From Corynebacterium haematomassiliense (lineage in GTDB: Bacteria; Actinomycetota; Actinomycetes; Mycobacteriales; Mycobacteriaceae): 64,000 nt of DNA. A program made the position numbers and the translations under genes. Location of the stretch: the NCBI RefSeq assembly GCF_013978595.1, contig NZ_JACDTZ010000001.1, forward strand, positions 1,302,001 through 1,366,000, read 5' to 3'. The notes under the pieces were generated by a model. The model had not been told where the DNA came from, did no database searches, and was given only the letters and a program-made list of their open reading frames with translations. Numbering within the stretch: position 1 is the first letter of the stretch; each line of letters begins with the position of its first letter. This document shows positions 1 through 8,247 of the stretch, one piece after another.

Positions 1-83
1 TCCTTCAGGCCCAGCTCGGCGTACGGCTGCTCGAGCTCCGGGGTGTCGAAGGCGTTGTCGACGGTGTCGTTGTGCACGGTCAT
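1..83 (-). CDS. purL: Phosphoribosylformylglycinamidine synthase II, N-terminal fragment
   Basis: Only the first 27 codons lie in the window. The ATG is at 83-81 and the reading begins MTVHNDTVDNAFDTPELEQP, running off the left edge without a stop. The call rests on the start and on position: it lies 7 bases downstream of the purQ stop on the same strand, and the order purS-purQ-purL is standard in Actinobacteria. PurL is the ATP-dependent amidotransferase subunit that makes FGAM in purine synthesis. The visible residues are too few to identify the family alone, so this call is mostly contextual. Confidence 0.75.
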   Translation of the reverse strand, partial: MTVHNDTVDNAFDTPELEQPYAELGLK

Positions 84-90
84 TTCGGGT

Positions 91-765
91 CTACGCTCCG
101 ATCTTCGAAATCGCGTCGATGGCGGAAGTGAACAGGCCGAGACCGTCCGTGGACGGGCCGGTCAGCGTCTCAATGGCGTGCTCCGGGTGAGGCATGAGGC
201 CGACCACGCGGCCGGTCTCGTTGGTCACGCCGGCGATGCCGTTGACAGAGCCGTTGAAGTTGTCCGTGTAGCGGAACACCACACGGCCCTCCTTCTCCAG
301 CGCCTCAATGGTCTCCGGGGCGGCCTGGAAACGGCCTTCGCCGTGCTTGGCGGGCACGTAGATGCGCTCGCCCAGCTGGCTAGTCCACGCAGTGCCGGTG
401 TTCTCCACCTCGAGGTAGGTGTCCACGCAGTGGAAATTCAGGCCCTGGTTGCGGGTCAGCGCGCCCGGCAGCAGGCCAGTCTCGGTGAGGATCTGGAAGC
501 CGTTGCAGATGCCGAGCACCGGCATGCCCTTCTTGGCGGCCTCAACGACGGCACCCATCATCGGCGCCTGCGCGGCGATCGCGCCGGAGCGCAGGTAGTC
601 GCCGTAGGAGAAGCCGCCCGGGACGACGACCGCGTCCACGCCGGTGAGGTCATCGTCCGCGTGCCACAGCTGGCGCGGTTCGGCACCGGCGAGACGGACG
701 GCGCGCAGCGCGTCGACGTCGTCAAGCGTGCCCGGAAAAGTAATGACTCCGATAGTTGCGCTCAT
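91..765 (-). CDS. purQ: Phosphoribosylformylglycinamidine synthase, glutamine amidotransferase subunit PurQ
   Basis: 224 aa, the usual PurQ length. It supplies ammonia from glutamine to PurL for FGAM synthesis in the cytosol. The class I amidotransferase features are visible: the oxyanion strand [14 protein letters not shown] near residue 50, the nucleophile elbow [11 protein letters not shown] (Cys near residue 87), and the C-terminal His/Glu pair in [10 protein letters not shown]. The start overlaps the purS stop by four bases (762-765), so purS-purQ are probably translationally coupled. purL follows after 7 bases, completing a purSQL operon. Confidence 0.97.
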   Translation of the reverse strand: MSATIGVITFPGTLDDVDALRAVRLAGAEPRQLWHADDDLTGVDAVVVPGGFSYGDYLRSGAIAAQAPMMGAVVEAAKKGMPVLGICNGFQILTETGLLPGALTRNQGLNFHCVDTYLEVENTGTAWTSQLGERIYVPAKHGEGRFQAAPETIEALEKEGRVVFRYTDNFNGSVNGIAGVTNETGRVVGLMPHPEHAIETLTGPSTDGLGLFTSAIDAISKIGA

Positions 766-992
766 CGCACAACCTCGAAGTCCTCGATAACAGTGTTGGT
801 CAGCAGCGTTTCAGCCATGCGCTTCAGCTCGGCGTCGGAGACCGAATCATCCACCTCAATTTCAAAGCGCTTGCCCTGGCGGACGTCGGTCACCCCCTCG
901 ACTCCGATCCGGCCCAGTGCGCGGAGCACCGCCTGACCCTGCGGATCAAGAATTTCGGCCTTGGGCATGACATTAACGACGACTCGTGCCAT
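762..992 (-). CDS. purS: Phosphoribosylformylglycinamidine synthase subunit PurS
   Basis: 76 aa small PurS subunit, which bridges PurQ and PurL in the FGAM synthase complex. The family pattern is present: [19 protein letters not shown] at the N-terminus and the [21 protein letters not shown] stretch. It is the first gene of the operon. A TATACT hexamer lies about 50 bases upstream of the ATG and may be its -10. Its four-base overlap with purQ supports coupled translation. No purine riboswitch-like fold was recognised in the leader. Confidence 0.95.
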   Translation of the reverse strand: MARVVVNVMPKAEILDPQGQAVLRALGRIGVEGVTDVRQGKRFEIEVDDSVSDAELKRMAETLLTNTVIEDFEVVR

Positions 993-1043
993 GAGAATCC
1001 TTCACGTTTCGGGAGGTTGATCGACCTTTGCGGTACGCGCGTC

Positions 1044-1049
1044 AGTATA
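1044..1049 (-). promoter_or_regulatory. Putative -10 element of the purSQL operon
   Basis: On the minus strand the hexamer reads TATACT, within CGATATACTG, 51 bases before the purS ATG. It is a good -10 match, but no convincing -35 lies 16-18 bases upstream. The 993-1213 interval holds no gene and also contains the leader of the divergent nuclease gene. Confidence 0.4.
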
Positions 1050-1213
1050 TCGGACGCCCCGACACGGCCCGAAACCCTAGCTGACCGGCAAAAAGTGAAC
1101 GAATGGTGAATTCTCAGAAAATCCTGCCATCTCGCCGAGCGCAATCTGAGAAGGGCAGTTAGTTTGTTTTTGCTATTACCCATCTTCCCTTCAGTTTCTC
1201 CCGAGAGGTCACC

Positions 1214-4200
1214 ATGCCCACTTCCCGCAAGAGCCTCGGTGCCGCGTTCGCAATCGCGTTGGCCGCAGGCACCGTGTCCGTCGTCGCCCCGACTGCGTCT
1301 GCAGCCCCGGACGGTTCCAATGTCGTCATCAACGAGGTCTACGGCGGTGGCGGCAACAAGGGTGCGACGTACACCCACGATTTCGTCGAACTGTACAACC
1401 CGACTGACCAAGAGATCGATCTCGAAGGCTGGACGGTTGACCAGTGCGCCAAAGGTGGCTCCTGCCACGGCAAGGCCACCCTCACAGGCAAGATTCCTGC
1501 GGGCGGCTACTTCTTGATCCAAGGCGCGCAGGGTAGCGGTGGTACGAAAGCGCTTCCCTCCCCGAATCATGCGGAGGATTCCCTGGCGTATAGCGGTACG
1601 GACGCCATTGCGTATCTCAAGGACGCAGCTGGCGAAACGGTTGATCTCGTTGGCTGGGGTAGCGCCAACAAATTCGAGGGTACTGCTGCACCAAGCACCA
1701 CCAACAAGACTTCCGTCCAGCGCAAGGAAGATGGCAAAGACACCGACAATAACGCCCAGGACTTCTTCACTGGTGCCCCTACCCCTGGTTCTGCGAACGG
1801 AAAGCCTCCCGCTGAGACGGCACCGGAGGATCCAGCAGATCCGGCGCCTCAGCCCGAGCAGCCGCAGCCGCAGCCGGGTGAGATTACCCCGATCGCTGAG
1901 ATCCAGGGCACCGGCGCTAAGTCTCCGCTGAAAGGTAAGACGGTGACCACCGAAGGCGTCGTCACGGCGGTGTATGACGAAGGTGGCAAGAAAGGCTTCT
2001 TCCTCCAGACCGCAGGTACCGGCGGAGAGGCGAAGAACCCGGGCGACGCATCTGACGGCATCTTCATCTACATGGGTGACAACCAGAACTACCCGAAGCG
2101 CGGGGATTCTCTGCAGGTCACTGGAGCAGTAGGCGAATACTACAACCAGACGCAGATCACCGCGTCGGCTATTGCACAGCTCGACGAAGCGCTTGAAGCT
2201 CCCAAGGCCATCGAAATCGAAACCCTTCCAGCTGGCGACGATGCTCGCGAGCCCTATGAGGGCATGCTCGTGCGACCGAAGAGCTACACGGTGACCGACA
2301 ACTACTCCCTGAACACTCATGGAGACCTAGGGCTCGCTCCGGGCGATAAGGCGTTCCGCAACCCGACCGATGTGATCGCACCGAACAAGGCCAAGGTTGC
2401 TGAGATGAATGCCAAGCAGGCGGCAGAGGTTGTATACCTCGACGACGGCAGAACCAGCGATTACTTCAGTACAGACAAAGAAACTCCGCTTCCGTACCTG
2501 GTCACTTCCGACAAGGGCGTGAAGTCCATCCGCACCGGCGACCAGGTGGAGTTCCAAACCGACGTGGTGGTGGATTACTCCTTCGACCAGTGGCGCTTCC
2601 AGCCGCTGCAGCCGATCACCGGCAAGAATGCGGCGGAGGAACTGCCAATCACATGGAATGACTCCCGCAAGTCTTCCTACGACATTCCAGGCACTGTCGA
2701 AGGTGACTACTCCATCGGTTTCTTCAACGTGCTGAACTACTTCACCTCCTTGGGCAAGGACGAGTCGGGATGCAAGGCGTACACGGACAAGGACGGAACC
2801 CCGGTCGGCACCAACTTCTGCAACGTGCGCGGTGCGTACAGCCAAGATGCGTTCCAGGATCAGCAGGCGAAGATCGTCACCGCGATCAACAAGCTCGACG
2901 CGCACGTTCTCGGCCTGTCCGAAATCGAAAACGGTGCCCGCGTCACCGGCGATGTTGCGCAGCGTGACAACGCGTTGTCCAACCTGGTCAACGAGCTAAA
3001 TGAAGCCGCCGGCGAGAACAAGTGGGACTACGTGAAGTCTCCGAGCGAACTCGGCACCGCCGAAGACTTTATCCGCGTCGGCTTCATCTACCAGCCCGCA
3101 CAGGTCGAGCCGGTCGGCGAGTCCCGCATCTTCGACGACCCGGCCTTCACCCGCATGGCACGCCAGCCGCTGGCGCAGGAGTTCAACACCGTCAACCGTG
3201 ACGACGACGAAAACTTCGTCGCCGTAGTCAACCACTTCAAGTCCAAGGGCTCCGTGGCCAATGACGACAAAGCCACCGGCGACGGCCAGGGCAATAACGC
3301 CAATGTCCGCGTTGCGCAGGCGCAGGCACTGCTCGACCACATGGACAAGCAGGACGACTGGCAGGAGCTGCCGACCTTCCTCGTCGGAGACTTCAACGCC
3401 TACACCATGGAAAACGCGTTGAACACCCTGCGCGGTAACGGCTACACGCTCGTCCACCACGAGAAGGATTTCCCCCAGGAGTCATACCAGTTCAACGGTC
3501 AGCTCGGCTCCCTGGACCACGTCTTCGCCAACGAAGCTGCGATAGCTCTCGTACAAGACTCGGCAGTGTGGAACATCAACGGCGACGAGTCTGTCGCGTT
3601 CGAGTACTCCCGCCGCAACTACAACGTCCAGGACTTCTTCGGCGACGGCGACGACCCGCTCTACGGCTACGGTAACCCGTTCCGCTCCTCCGACCACGAC
3701 CCGGTGAAGGTCGGCTTCGGTGCCAAGCTCAAGGAGCAAGAGGACGCGGACAAGTTCGATCCTCAGGCCGGCGAGGAAGTTACCGTCGAGCAGGGCGCCG
3801 AGCTTCCCGACGCCAAGTCTGTGATCACCGGTGCAGACAAGCTGCCGGAGGGCACCACGTTCGAATGGAAGTCCCCGGAGAACACCGACACGGTTGGCGA
3901 TGGTCAGAAGGGTGAGATCACCGTCACCTACCCAGACAAGAGCACTGACACCGTTGAGGTCGTCGTCAATGTCACGCAGGTGGACGATGAGGAAAAGCCC
4001 CGTTACATCGTGAAGGCTGAGGTGAACGACGCTGGCGAGCTGGTTGTGACCTACGACAACGGCGATACCGAAAACCTCGGCAAGGTCACTGGCGAGGACG
4101 GTACCGATGGCGAGCAAGGCCCGAAGGGTGACAAGGGCGACACCGGCGCACCTGGCAAGGACGGCAAGGACGGCGCCGACGGTGCGCAGGGCCCGAAGGG

Positions 4201-5764
4201 CGACAAGGGCGACACCGGCGCACCTGGCAAGGACGGCAAGGACGGCGCCGACGGTGCGCAGGGCCCGAAGGGCGACAAGGGCGACAAGGGCGACACCGGC
4301 GCACCTGGCAAGGACGGCAAGGACGGCGCCGACGGTGCGCAGGGCCCGAAGGGCGACAAGGGCGACACCGGCGCACCTGGCAAGGACGGCAAGGACGGCG
4401 CCGACGGTGCGCAGGGCCCGAAGGGCGACAAGGGCGACAAGGGCGACACCGGCGCACCTGGCAAGGACGGCAAGGACGGCGCCGACGGCAAGCAGGGCCC
4501 GAAGGGCGACAAGGGCGACACCGGCGCACCTGGCAAGGACGGTCGTGGTGTGAAGTCGTTCGAGGTCAACGACGCGGGACACTTGATCGTTACCTACTCG
4601 GACGGTGAGACCGCAGATCTGGGGAAGGTCACTGGCGAGGACGGTGCCGACGGCGAGCAGGGCCCGAAGGGTGACAAGGGCGACACCGGCAAACCTGGTA
4701 AAGACGGCCGCGACGGCATTGACGGCAAGGACGGCGTCAATGGCAAGCCGGGCAAGGACGGTGCCGACGGCAAGCAGGGCCCGAAGGGCGACAAGGGCGA
4801 CAAGGGCGACACCGGCAAACCTGGTAAAGACGGCCGCGACGGCATTGACGGCAAGGACGGCGTCAATGGCAAGCCGGGCAAGGACGGTGCCGACGGCAAG
4901 CAGGGCCCGAAGGGCGACAAGGGCGACAAGGGCGACACCGGCAAACCTGGTAAAGACGGCCGCGACGGCATTGACGGCAAGGACGGCGTCAATGGCAAGC
5001 CGGGCAAGGACGGTGCCGACGGCAAGCAGGGCCCGAAGGGCGACAAGGGCGACAAGGGCGACACCGGCAAACCTGGTAAAGACGGCCGCGACGGCATTGA
5101 CGGCAAGGACGGCGTCGATGGCAAGCCGGGCAAGGACGGTGCCGACGGCAAGCAGGGCCCGAAGGGCGACAAGGGCGACACCGGCGCCGATGGCCGCGAC
5201 GGCAAGGACGGCACCGCAGGCACCGACGGTCGAGGCATCGCCGAGGCTGCCGTCAACAAGAACGGCGAGCTTGTCCTCACCTACACCGACGGCGAGACCC
5301 AGAACTTGGGCCGTGTTGTTGGTACTGACGGTGCTGACGGTAAGGACGGCAAGGACGGCGAGAAGGGCGCAGACGGTGCTGATGGTCGCGACGGCCAAGA
5401 CGGCAAGCCGGGCAAGGACGGCAAGGACGGCGAGAAGGGTGCCGATGGCGCCGACGGCAAGGATGGCAACGACGGCGCTAACGCCCCGGCTGGCGAGGGC
5501 TCCAGCGTGAGTGACCGCTGCCTGCCGTCCGTGGGCATCATGGCGCTGCCGCTGCTGGCGCTGATCCCGCTCGGTCTGGCTGCAACCATGGACATCCCGG
5601 CGCTGGCGCCTGTGAAGGAGCAGGTCGATGCGGTTGGTGCATCGGTGCAGAACCAGCTGCCGATCTCCCCGGAGATGCAGCAGGCTGCGGGTGTGGCGCT
5701 GGCCGTCGCGGCGATCGCCACGCTGGCCACGCTGTGCTCCACCGAGGGTGGCTCCTCCAAGTAA
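1214..5764 (+). CDS. Secreted ExeM/NucH-type nuclease with lamin-tail, Rib-like and collagen-like regions
   Basis: 1516 aa. In order: a signal peptide ending near ASA|APD (residue 33); a lamin-tail-like domain (about 36-150, INEVYGGGGNKG...FVELYNPT); a Pro/Glu linker; an OB-fold-like region (about 225-320); an endonuclease/exonuclease/phosphatase domain (about 495-830) with FFNVLNYF, the metal-binding Glu in LGLSEIEN, VGDFNAY and the terminal SDHDPV; a Rib-like domain (about 845-925, ending YPDKSTDTVEVVVNV); then about 500 residues of Gly-X-Y collagen-like sequence broken by three related EVNDAGHLIVTYSDGET-type modules. It ends in a hydrophobic segment, a second hydrophobic helix and GGSSK. 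ExeM-type nucleases degrade extracellular DNA. The stalk and membrane anchor suggest cell-surface display. No LPXTG motif is present. The ATG follows GAGAGG. Confidence 0.9.
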   Translation: MPTSRKSLGAAFAIALAAGTVSVVAPTASAAPDGSNVVINEVYGGGGNKGATYTHDFVELYNPTDQEIDLEGWTVDQCAKGGSCHGKATLTGKIPAGGYFLIQGAQGSGGTKALPSPNHAEDSLAYSGTDAIAYLKDAAGETVDLVGWGSANKFEGTAAPSTTNKTSVQRKEDGKDTDNNAQDFFTGAPTPGSANGKPPAETAPEDPADPAPQPEQPQPQPGEITPIAEIQGTGAKSPLKGKTVTTEGVVTAVYDEGGKKGFFLQTAGTGGEAKNPGDASDGIFIYMGDNQNYPKRGDSLQVTGAVGEYYNQTQITASAIAQLDEALEAPKAIEIETLPAGDDAREPYEGMLVRPKSYTVTDNYSLNTHGDLGLAPGDKAFRNPTDVIAPNKAKVAEMNAKQAAEVVYLDDGRTSDYFSTDKETPLPYLVTSDKGVKSIRTGDQVEFQTDVVVDYSFDQWRFQPLQPITGKNAAEELPITWNDSRKSSYDIPGTVEGDYSIGFFNVLNYFTSLGKDESGCKAYTDKDGTPVGTNFCNVRGAYSQDAFQDQQAKIVTAINKLDAHVLGLSEIENGARVTGDVAQRDNALSNLVNELNEAAGENKWDYVKSPSELGTAEDFIRVGFIYQPAQVEPVGESRIFDDPAFTRMARQPLAQEFNTVNRDDDENFVAVVNHFKSKGSVANDDKATGDGQGNNANVRVAQAQALLDHMDKQDDWQELPTFLVGDFNAYTMENALNTLRGNGYTLVHHEKDFPQESYQFNGQLGSLDHVFANEAAIALVQDSAVWNINGDESVAFEYSRRNYNVQDFFGDGDDPLYGYGNPFRSSDHDPVKVGFGAKLKEQEDADKFDPQAGEEVTVEQGAELPDAKSVITGADKLPEGTTFEWKSPENTDTVGDGQKGEITVTYPDKSTDTVEVVVNVTQVDDEEKPRYIVKAEVNDAGELVVTYDNGDTENLGKVTGEDGTDGEQGPKGDKGDTGAPGKDGKDGADGAQGPKGDKGDTGAPGKDGKDGADGAQGPKGDKGDKGDTGAPGKDGKDGADGAQGPKGDKGDTGAPGKDGKDGADGAQGPKGDKGDKGDTGAPGKDGKDGADGKQGPKGDKGDTGAPGKDGRGVKSFEVNDAGHLIVTYSDGETADLGKVTGEDGADGEQGPKGDKGDTGKPGKDGRDGIDGKDGVNGKPGKDGADGKQGPKGDKGDKGDTGKPGKDGRDGIDGKDGVNGKPGKDGADGKQGPKGDKGDKGDTGKPGKDGRDGIDGKDGVNGKPGKDGADGKQGPKGDKGDKGDTGKPGKDGRDGIDGKDGVDGKPGKDGADGKQGPKGDKGDTGADGRDGKDGTAGTDGRGIAEAAVNKNGELVLTYTDGETQNLGRVVGTDGADGKDGKDGEKGADGADGRDGQDGKPGKDGKDGEKGADGADGKDGNDGANAPAGEGSSVSDRCLPSVGIMALPLLALIPLGLAATMDIPALAPVKEQVDAVGASVQNQLPISPEMQQAAGVALAVAAIATLATLCSTEGGSSK
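4118..4549 (+). repeat. 72-bp in-frame repeats encoding the first collagen-like block
   Basis: Units encode eight Gly-X-Y triplets (GPK GDK GDT GAP GKD GKD GAD GAQ). Some copies carry an extra GDK triplet. DNA identity between copies is nearly perfect, so copy number is likely to vary by slippage or recombination. Confidence 0.9.
4679..5173 (+). repeat. 126-bp in-frame tandem repeat, second collagen-like block
   Basis: Copies begin at 4679, 4805, 4931 and 5057. Each encodes 14 triplets (GDT GKP GKD GRD GID GKD GVN GKP GKD GAD GKQ GPK GDK GDK). The fourth copy has GVD in place of GVN and lacks the last triplet. The near-perfect identity points to recent expansion, and assembly errors are possible here. 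Confidence 0.92.
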
Positions 5765-5784
5765 GCGCGTAGGCTCGCGCAGCT

Positions 5785-5823
5785 AGCCCCGCCCCGGTCG
5801 ATCCGGGTCGGGGCTTCCTGTTT
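5785..5823 (+). terminator. Rho-independent terminator after the nuclease gene
   Basis: The arms AGCCCCG (5785-5791) and CGGGGCT (5809-5815) enclose an inner CCCGG/CCGGG stem with one mismatch. The hairpin is followed by TCCTGTTTT. It lies 20 bases after the stop codon and just upstream of the zinc-importer promoter. Confidence 0.8.
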
Positions 5824-5851
5824 TGAAAATGGTTTCCAGTAGTGGTTTAAT
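5823..5851 (+). promoter_or_regulatory. Promoter with a Zur-like operator for the zinc ABC importer
   Basis: TTGAAA (5823-5828) and TTTAAT (5846-5851) are separated by 17 bases. The imperfect palindrome TGAAAATGGTTTCCA (5824-5838) covers the -35 and part of the spacer. It matches the actinobacterial Zur box TGAAAATCATTTTCA at 12 of 15 positions. Transcription would start at or next to the ATG at 5859, giving a leaderless mRNA. Zur regulation is inferred from the motif and the downstream function. Confidence 0.6.
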
Positions 5852-5858
5852 TTCTCTT

Positions 5859-6749
5859 ATGCGTAATCGTTTTCAATACAGTGTTGGTGTGGTGGCTGCG
5901 GTGGTGGCCGTAGGGGCGTCGATAAGCAGTTGCTCCACCGAGACCGCGGATAACGCGGAGATTGTCGCCACCACCGGCGTGTGGGCGGACGTGGCCTCAG
6001 CAGTCACGGGCAGCGACGTGGACGCGATCATCACCGGTGACGCGGTGGACCCCCACCACTTCGAGCCGTCGGCGAAGGACCTCGCGCGCATCAAGGGCGC
6101 AAACACCGTCGTGGCCAACGGGGGCGCGTACGACGCCGCCCTCTACACCGCCGCTGAGCAGGACCGCATCATCTACGCGATCCCGCTTCTCGACGAGCAC
6201 GACCACGAGCATGCCCACGACCACGAGCACATGCCCGACTCCCTGGACGAGCTCGAGCACGCCTGGTTCGCGCCGGAGAAAATCCGCAAGGTCGCGGAGG
6301 ACGTCGCGGAGCGCACAGGCGGAGACGCGTCAGACGTCAAGCAGCGGATCGATGACATCCAATCCAAGCTCAACGCGGTACCGCACGTGCACATCGGCAT
6401 GACGGAGACGATCGCGGCCGGCCTGGTGTGGGGCACCGAGCTGCACGACATCACGCCCGAGGAGTACGTCAAGGCCAGCCTGAACCACCAGGAGCCGTCC
6501 GCATCTGCGGTGGCGGCGTTCCTGGAGCAGATCGAGCGCGGCGAGCTGGACATGCTGTTCGTGAACCCCCAGAGCACCAACAGTGCGACCCAGCGGTTGG
6601 CGGATGCGGCGAAGGCGCATAATGTTCCCGTTGTTGAAATCCGCGAGACACCGCCGTCCGGCCAGCGTTTCCTCGACTACTTCGAGGAGATCGTCGACCA
6701 GATTGCGGACATCGCTGCCCACGCTGAGCCGACCGGCCACCATCACTAG
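5859..6749 (+). CDS. Zinc/manganese-type ABC transporter substrate-binding lipoprotein
   Basis: 296 aa from the ATG at 5859. An in-frame TTG at 5823 falls inside the promoter and was not used. The signal peptide carries a lipobox (SISSC), so the mature protein is membrane-anchored. It is a cluster A-I (ZnuA/TroA) binding protein: early DVDAIITGDAVDPHHFEPSAKDL supplies a metal His, and a His/Asp/Glu-rich loop (EHDHEHAHDHEH) plus a C-terminal HHH suggest zinc handling. It heads a three-gene operon with the ATPase and permease. A Zur-like box in the promoter supports zinc over manganese. In C. glutamicum the similar importer cg2911-cg2913 is Zur-controlled. Confidence 0.9.
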   Translation: MRNRFQYSVGVVAAVVAVGASISSCSTETADNAEIVATTGVWADVASAVTGSDVDAIITGDAVDPHHFEPSAKDLARIKGANTVVANGGAYDAALYTAAEQDRIIYAIPLLDEHDHEHAHDHEHMPDSLDELEHAWFAPEKIRKVAEDVAERTGGDASDVKQRIDDIQSKLNAVPHVHIGMTETIAAGLVWGTELHDITPEEYVKASLNHQEPSASAVAAFLEQIERGELDMLFVNPQSTNSATQRLADAAKAHNVPVVEIRETPPSGQRFLDYFEEIVDQIADIAAHAEPTGHHH

Positions 6750-6760
6750 GAATTGCCAAT

Positions 6761-7432
6761 TTGATCGCTGAGCTTCGCGGCGCCGCCGTCGAACCCCTGT
6801 GGCGCGACCTCACCCTCACCGTCGAGCCCGGTGAATTCATCGCGGTGCTCGGCCCAAACGGCGTAGGCAAATCCACACTGCTGGGCACGCTGATGGGCAC
6901 GCGCAAGCTCACCTCTGGGCAAGCAAAAGTCCACGGGCAGATCGGCTTCATCCCGCAGCAGCACATGTTTCCGAAGGACCTTCCGGTGCGCGGGCGCGAC
7001 CTGGTGGCGTTGGCGATGGGAAGGCGGGCGAGACCGGAGGACGTCGATAGGCAATTGGCTTTCGTGGGGGCGCAAACCTTCTCCGAGCGCCGCGTGGGGG
7101 TACTCTCCGGAGGCCAGCAGCAGCTGATCCGCCAGGCGCAGGCGTTCGCGCAGAACCCAGAGCTTTTGCTTTGCGACGAGCCCCTGCTCTCCCTCGACCC
7201 CGCCCGCGCACGCGACACCGTGCAGCGCCTCGCGGAACACCCGGCGGCCGTGGTGTGCGTGACCCACTCCATCAACCCTGTGCTGGGCGTGGTGGACCGG
7301 GTGCTGTACCTGGGCCCAGAGGGGCACGTGGTGGGAAGCGTAGGGGAAGTGATGCGCTCCGAGGTGCTCAGCGAGCTCTACGGCACCCGCGTGGACGTTG
7401 TCGAAGTAGACGGACGGATGGTGGTCCTGTGA
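6761..7432 (+). CDS. Zinc ABC transporter ATP-binding protein
   Basis: 223 aa, started from TTG at 6761, which lies 11 bases after the upstream stop. It energises metal import with the neighbouring permease. Walker A is GPNGVGKST (near residue 32), the Q-loop is FIPQQHM, the signature is LSGGQQQLIRQA and Walker B is LLLCDEPLLSLD. It is shorter than many ABC ATPases but complete, and typical of ZnuC-like proteins. Its TGA overlaps the permease GTG (7429-7432), indicating translational coupling. Confidence 0.92.
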   Translation: MIAELRGAAVEPLWRDLTLTVEPGEFIAVLGPNGVGKSTLLGTLMGTRKLTSGQAKVHGQIGFIPQQHMFPKDLPVRGRDLVALAMGRRARPEDVDRQLAFVGAQTFSERRVGVLSGGQQQLIRQAQAFAQNPELLLCDEPLLSLDPARARDTVQRLAEHPAAVVCVTHSINPVLGVVDRVLYLGPEGHVVGSVGEVMRSEVLSELYGTRVDVVEVDGRMVVL

Positions 7433-8247
7433 GTGCGTTTTTAGCAGACACTTCGTACCTGCTCAGCCAAGACTTCGTGCAGACGACGCTTGTGGCGTGC
7501 GCGCTTCTGGGAGTGCTGTCCGGGGTGATGGCACCGCTGATCGTGCTGCGCCAGATGTCATTTTCGGTGCACGCGACCTCGGAGCTCGCGCTCATGGGCG
7601 CCTCCGCGGCGCTGCTGTTCGGGCTCAACGTCGGTTTCGGCGCCGTAGCGGGCGCGGTGGTCGCTGCCCTGGTGCTGGCGGCGCTGGGACTGAAGGGCCA
7701 GCAGGATTCCGCGGTAGGTGTGGCCATGAGCTTCGGCATGGCTCTGTCTGTGCTGTTCATCCACCTGTATCCGGGGAATTCGAACCGGGCGCTGTCGCTG
7801 CTAACGGGCCAGATTGTCGGCGTGTCGGCGCAGAACGTGGCGTTGTTGGCTGGTACCACCGTGCTGGTCGCTGGGGCCGTGCTGGTGCTGTGGCGGCCGC
7901 TGCTGTTCGCCTCCGCGGACCCCGTGATGGCCGCCGCGTGCGGGGTGCCCGTGCGCACCATGGCGCTGGTGTTCGCGGTGCTCGTGGGCATCGCGTCGGC
8001 GCAGTCCGTGCAGATCGTCGGCGCGCTGCTGGTGATGTCGCTGCTGATCACCCCCGGCGCGTCCGCCGCCCAGGTGACGGCGAACCCGAAGCTTGCGGTG
8101 GTGCTCTCCGTAGTGTTCGCGGAGGTCGCGGCCGTGGGCGGCATGGTGCTCTCGCTCGCCCCGGGCGTGCCGGTGAGCGTGTTCGTGGCCTTTATCTCGT
8201 TCGGGATCTACCTGGTGTGCCGGGTGGTCGGCAGGGTGCGGGGCTAA
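7429..8247 (+). CDS. Zinc ABC transporter permease
   Basis: 272 aa with about eight hydrophobic segments, of the ABC-3 (ZnuB/MntB) family. The reading frame is open far upstream, but the GTG at 7429 is preferred: it overlaps the ATPase stop as GTGA and gives an N-terminus (MSAFLADTSYLLSQDFVQTT) matching the family. Family segments include GVLSGVMAPLIVLRQMSF...ATSELALMGA and IVGALLVMSLLITPGASA. It forms the membrane channel for the metal delivered by the upstream lipoprotein. The stop abuts the convergent DUF2334 gene stop with no gap. Confidence 0.92.
   Translation: MSAFLADTSYLLSQDFVQTTLVACALLGVLSGVMAPLIVLRQMSFSVHATSELALMGASAALLFGLNVGFGAVAGAVVAALVLAALGLKGQQDSAVGVAMSFGMALSVLFIHLYPGNSNRALSLLTGQIVGVSAQNVALLAGTTVLVAGAVLVLWRPLLFASADPVMAAACGVPVRTMALVFAVLVGIASAQSVQIVGALLVMSLLITPGASAAQVTANPKLAVVLSVVFAEVAAVGGMVLSLAPGVPVSVFVAFISFGIYLVCRVVGRVRG

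Noticed and set aside
4118..5173. Regularly spaced repeats resembling a CRISPR array
   Set aside because: The units are contiguous and in frame, encode Gly-X-Y triplets, and have no unique spacers or cas genes.
3482..5398. A 638-residue open frame antisense to the collagen-like region, plus shorter ones of PSLPS and RRCRPC type
   Set aside because: They are mirror images of the Gly-X-Y repeats. The composition is a pure repeat artefact and no start context is present.
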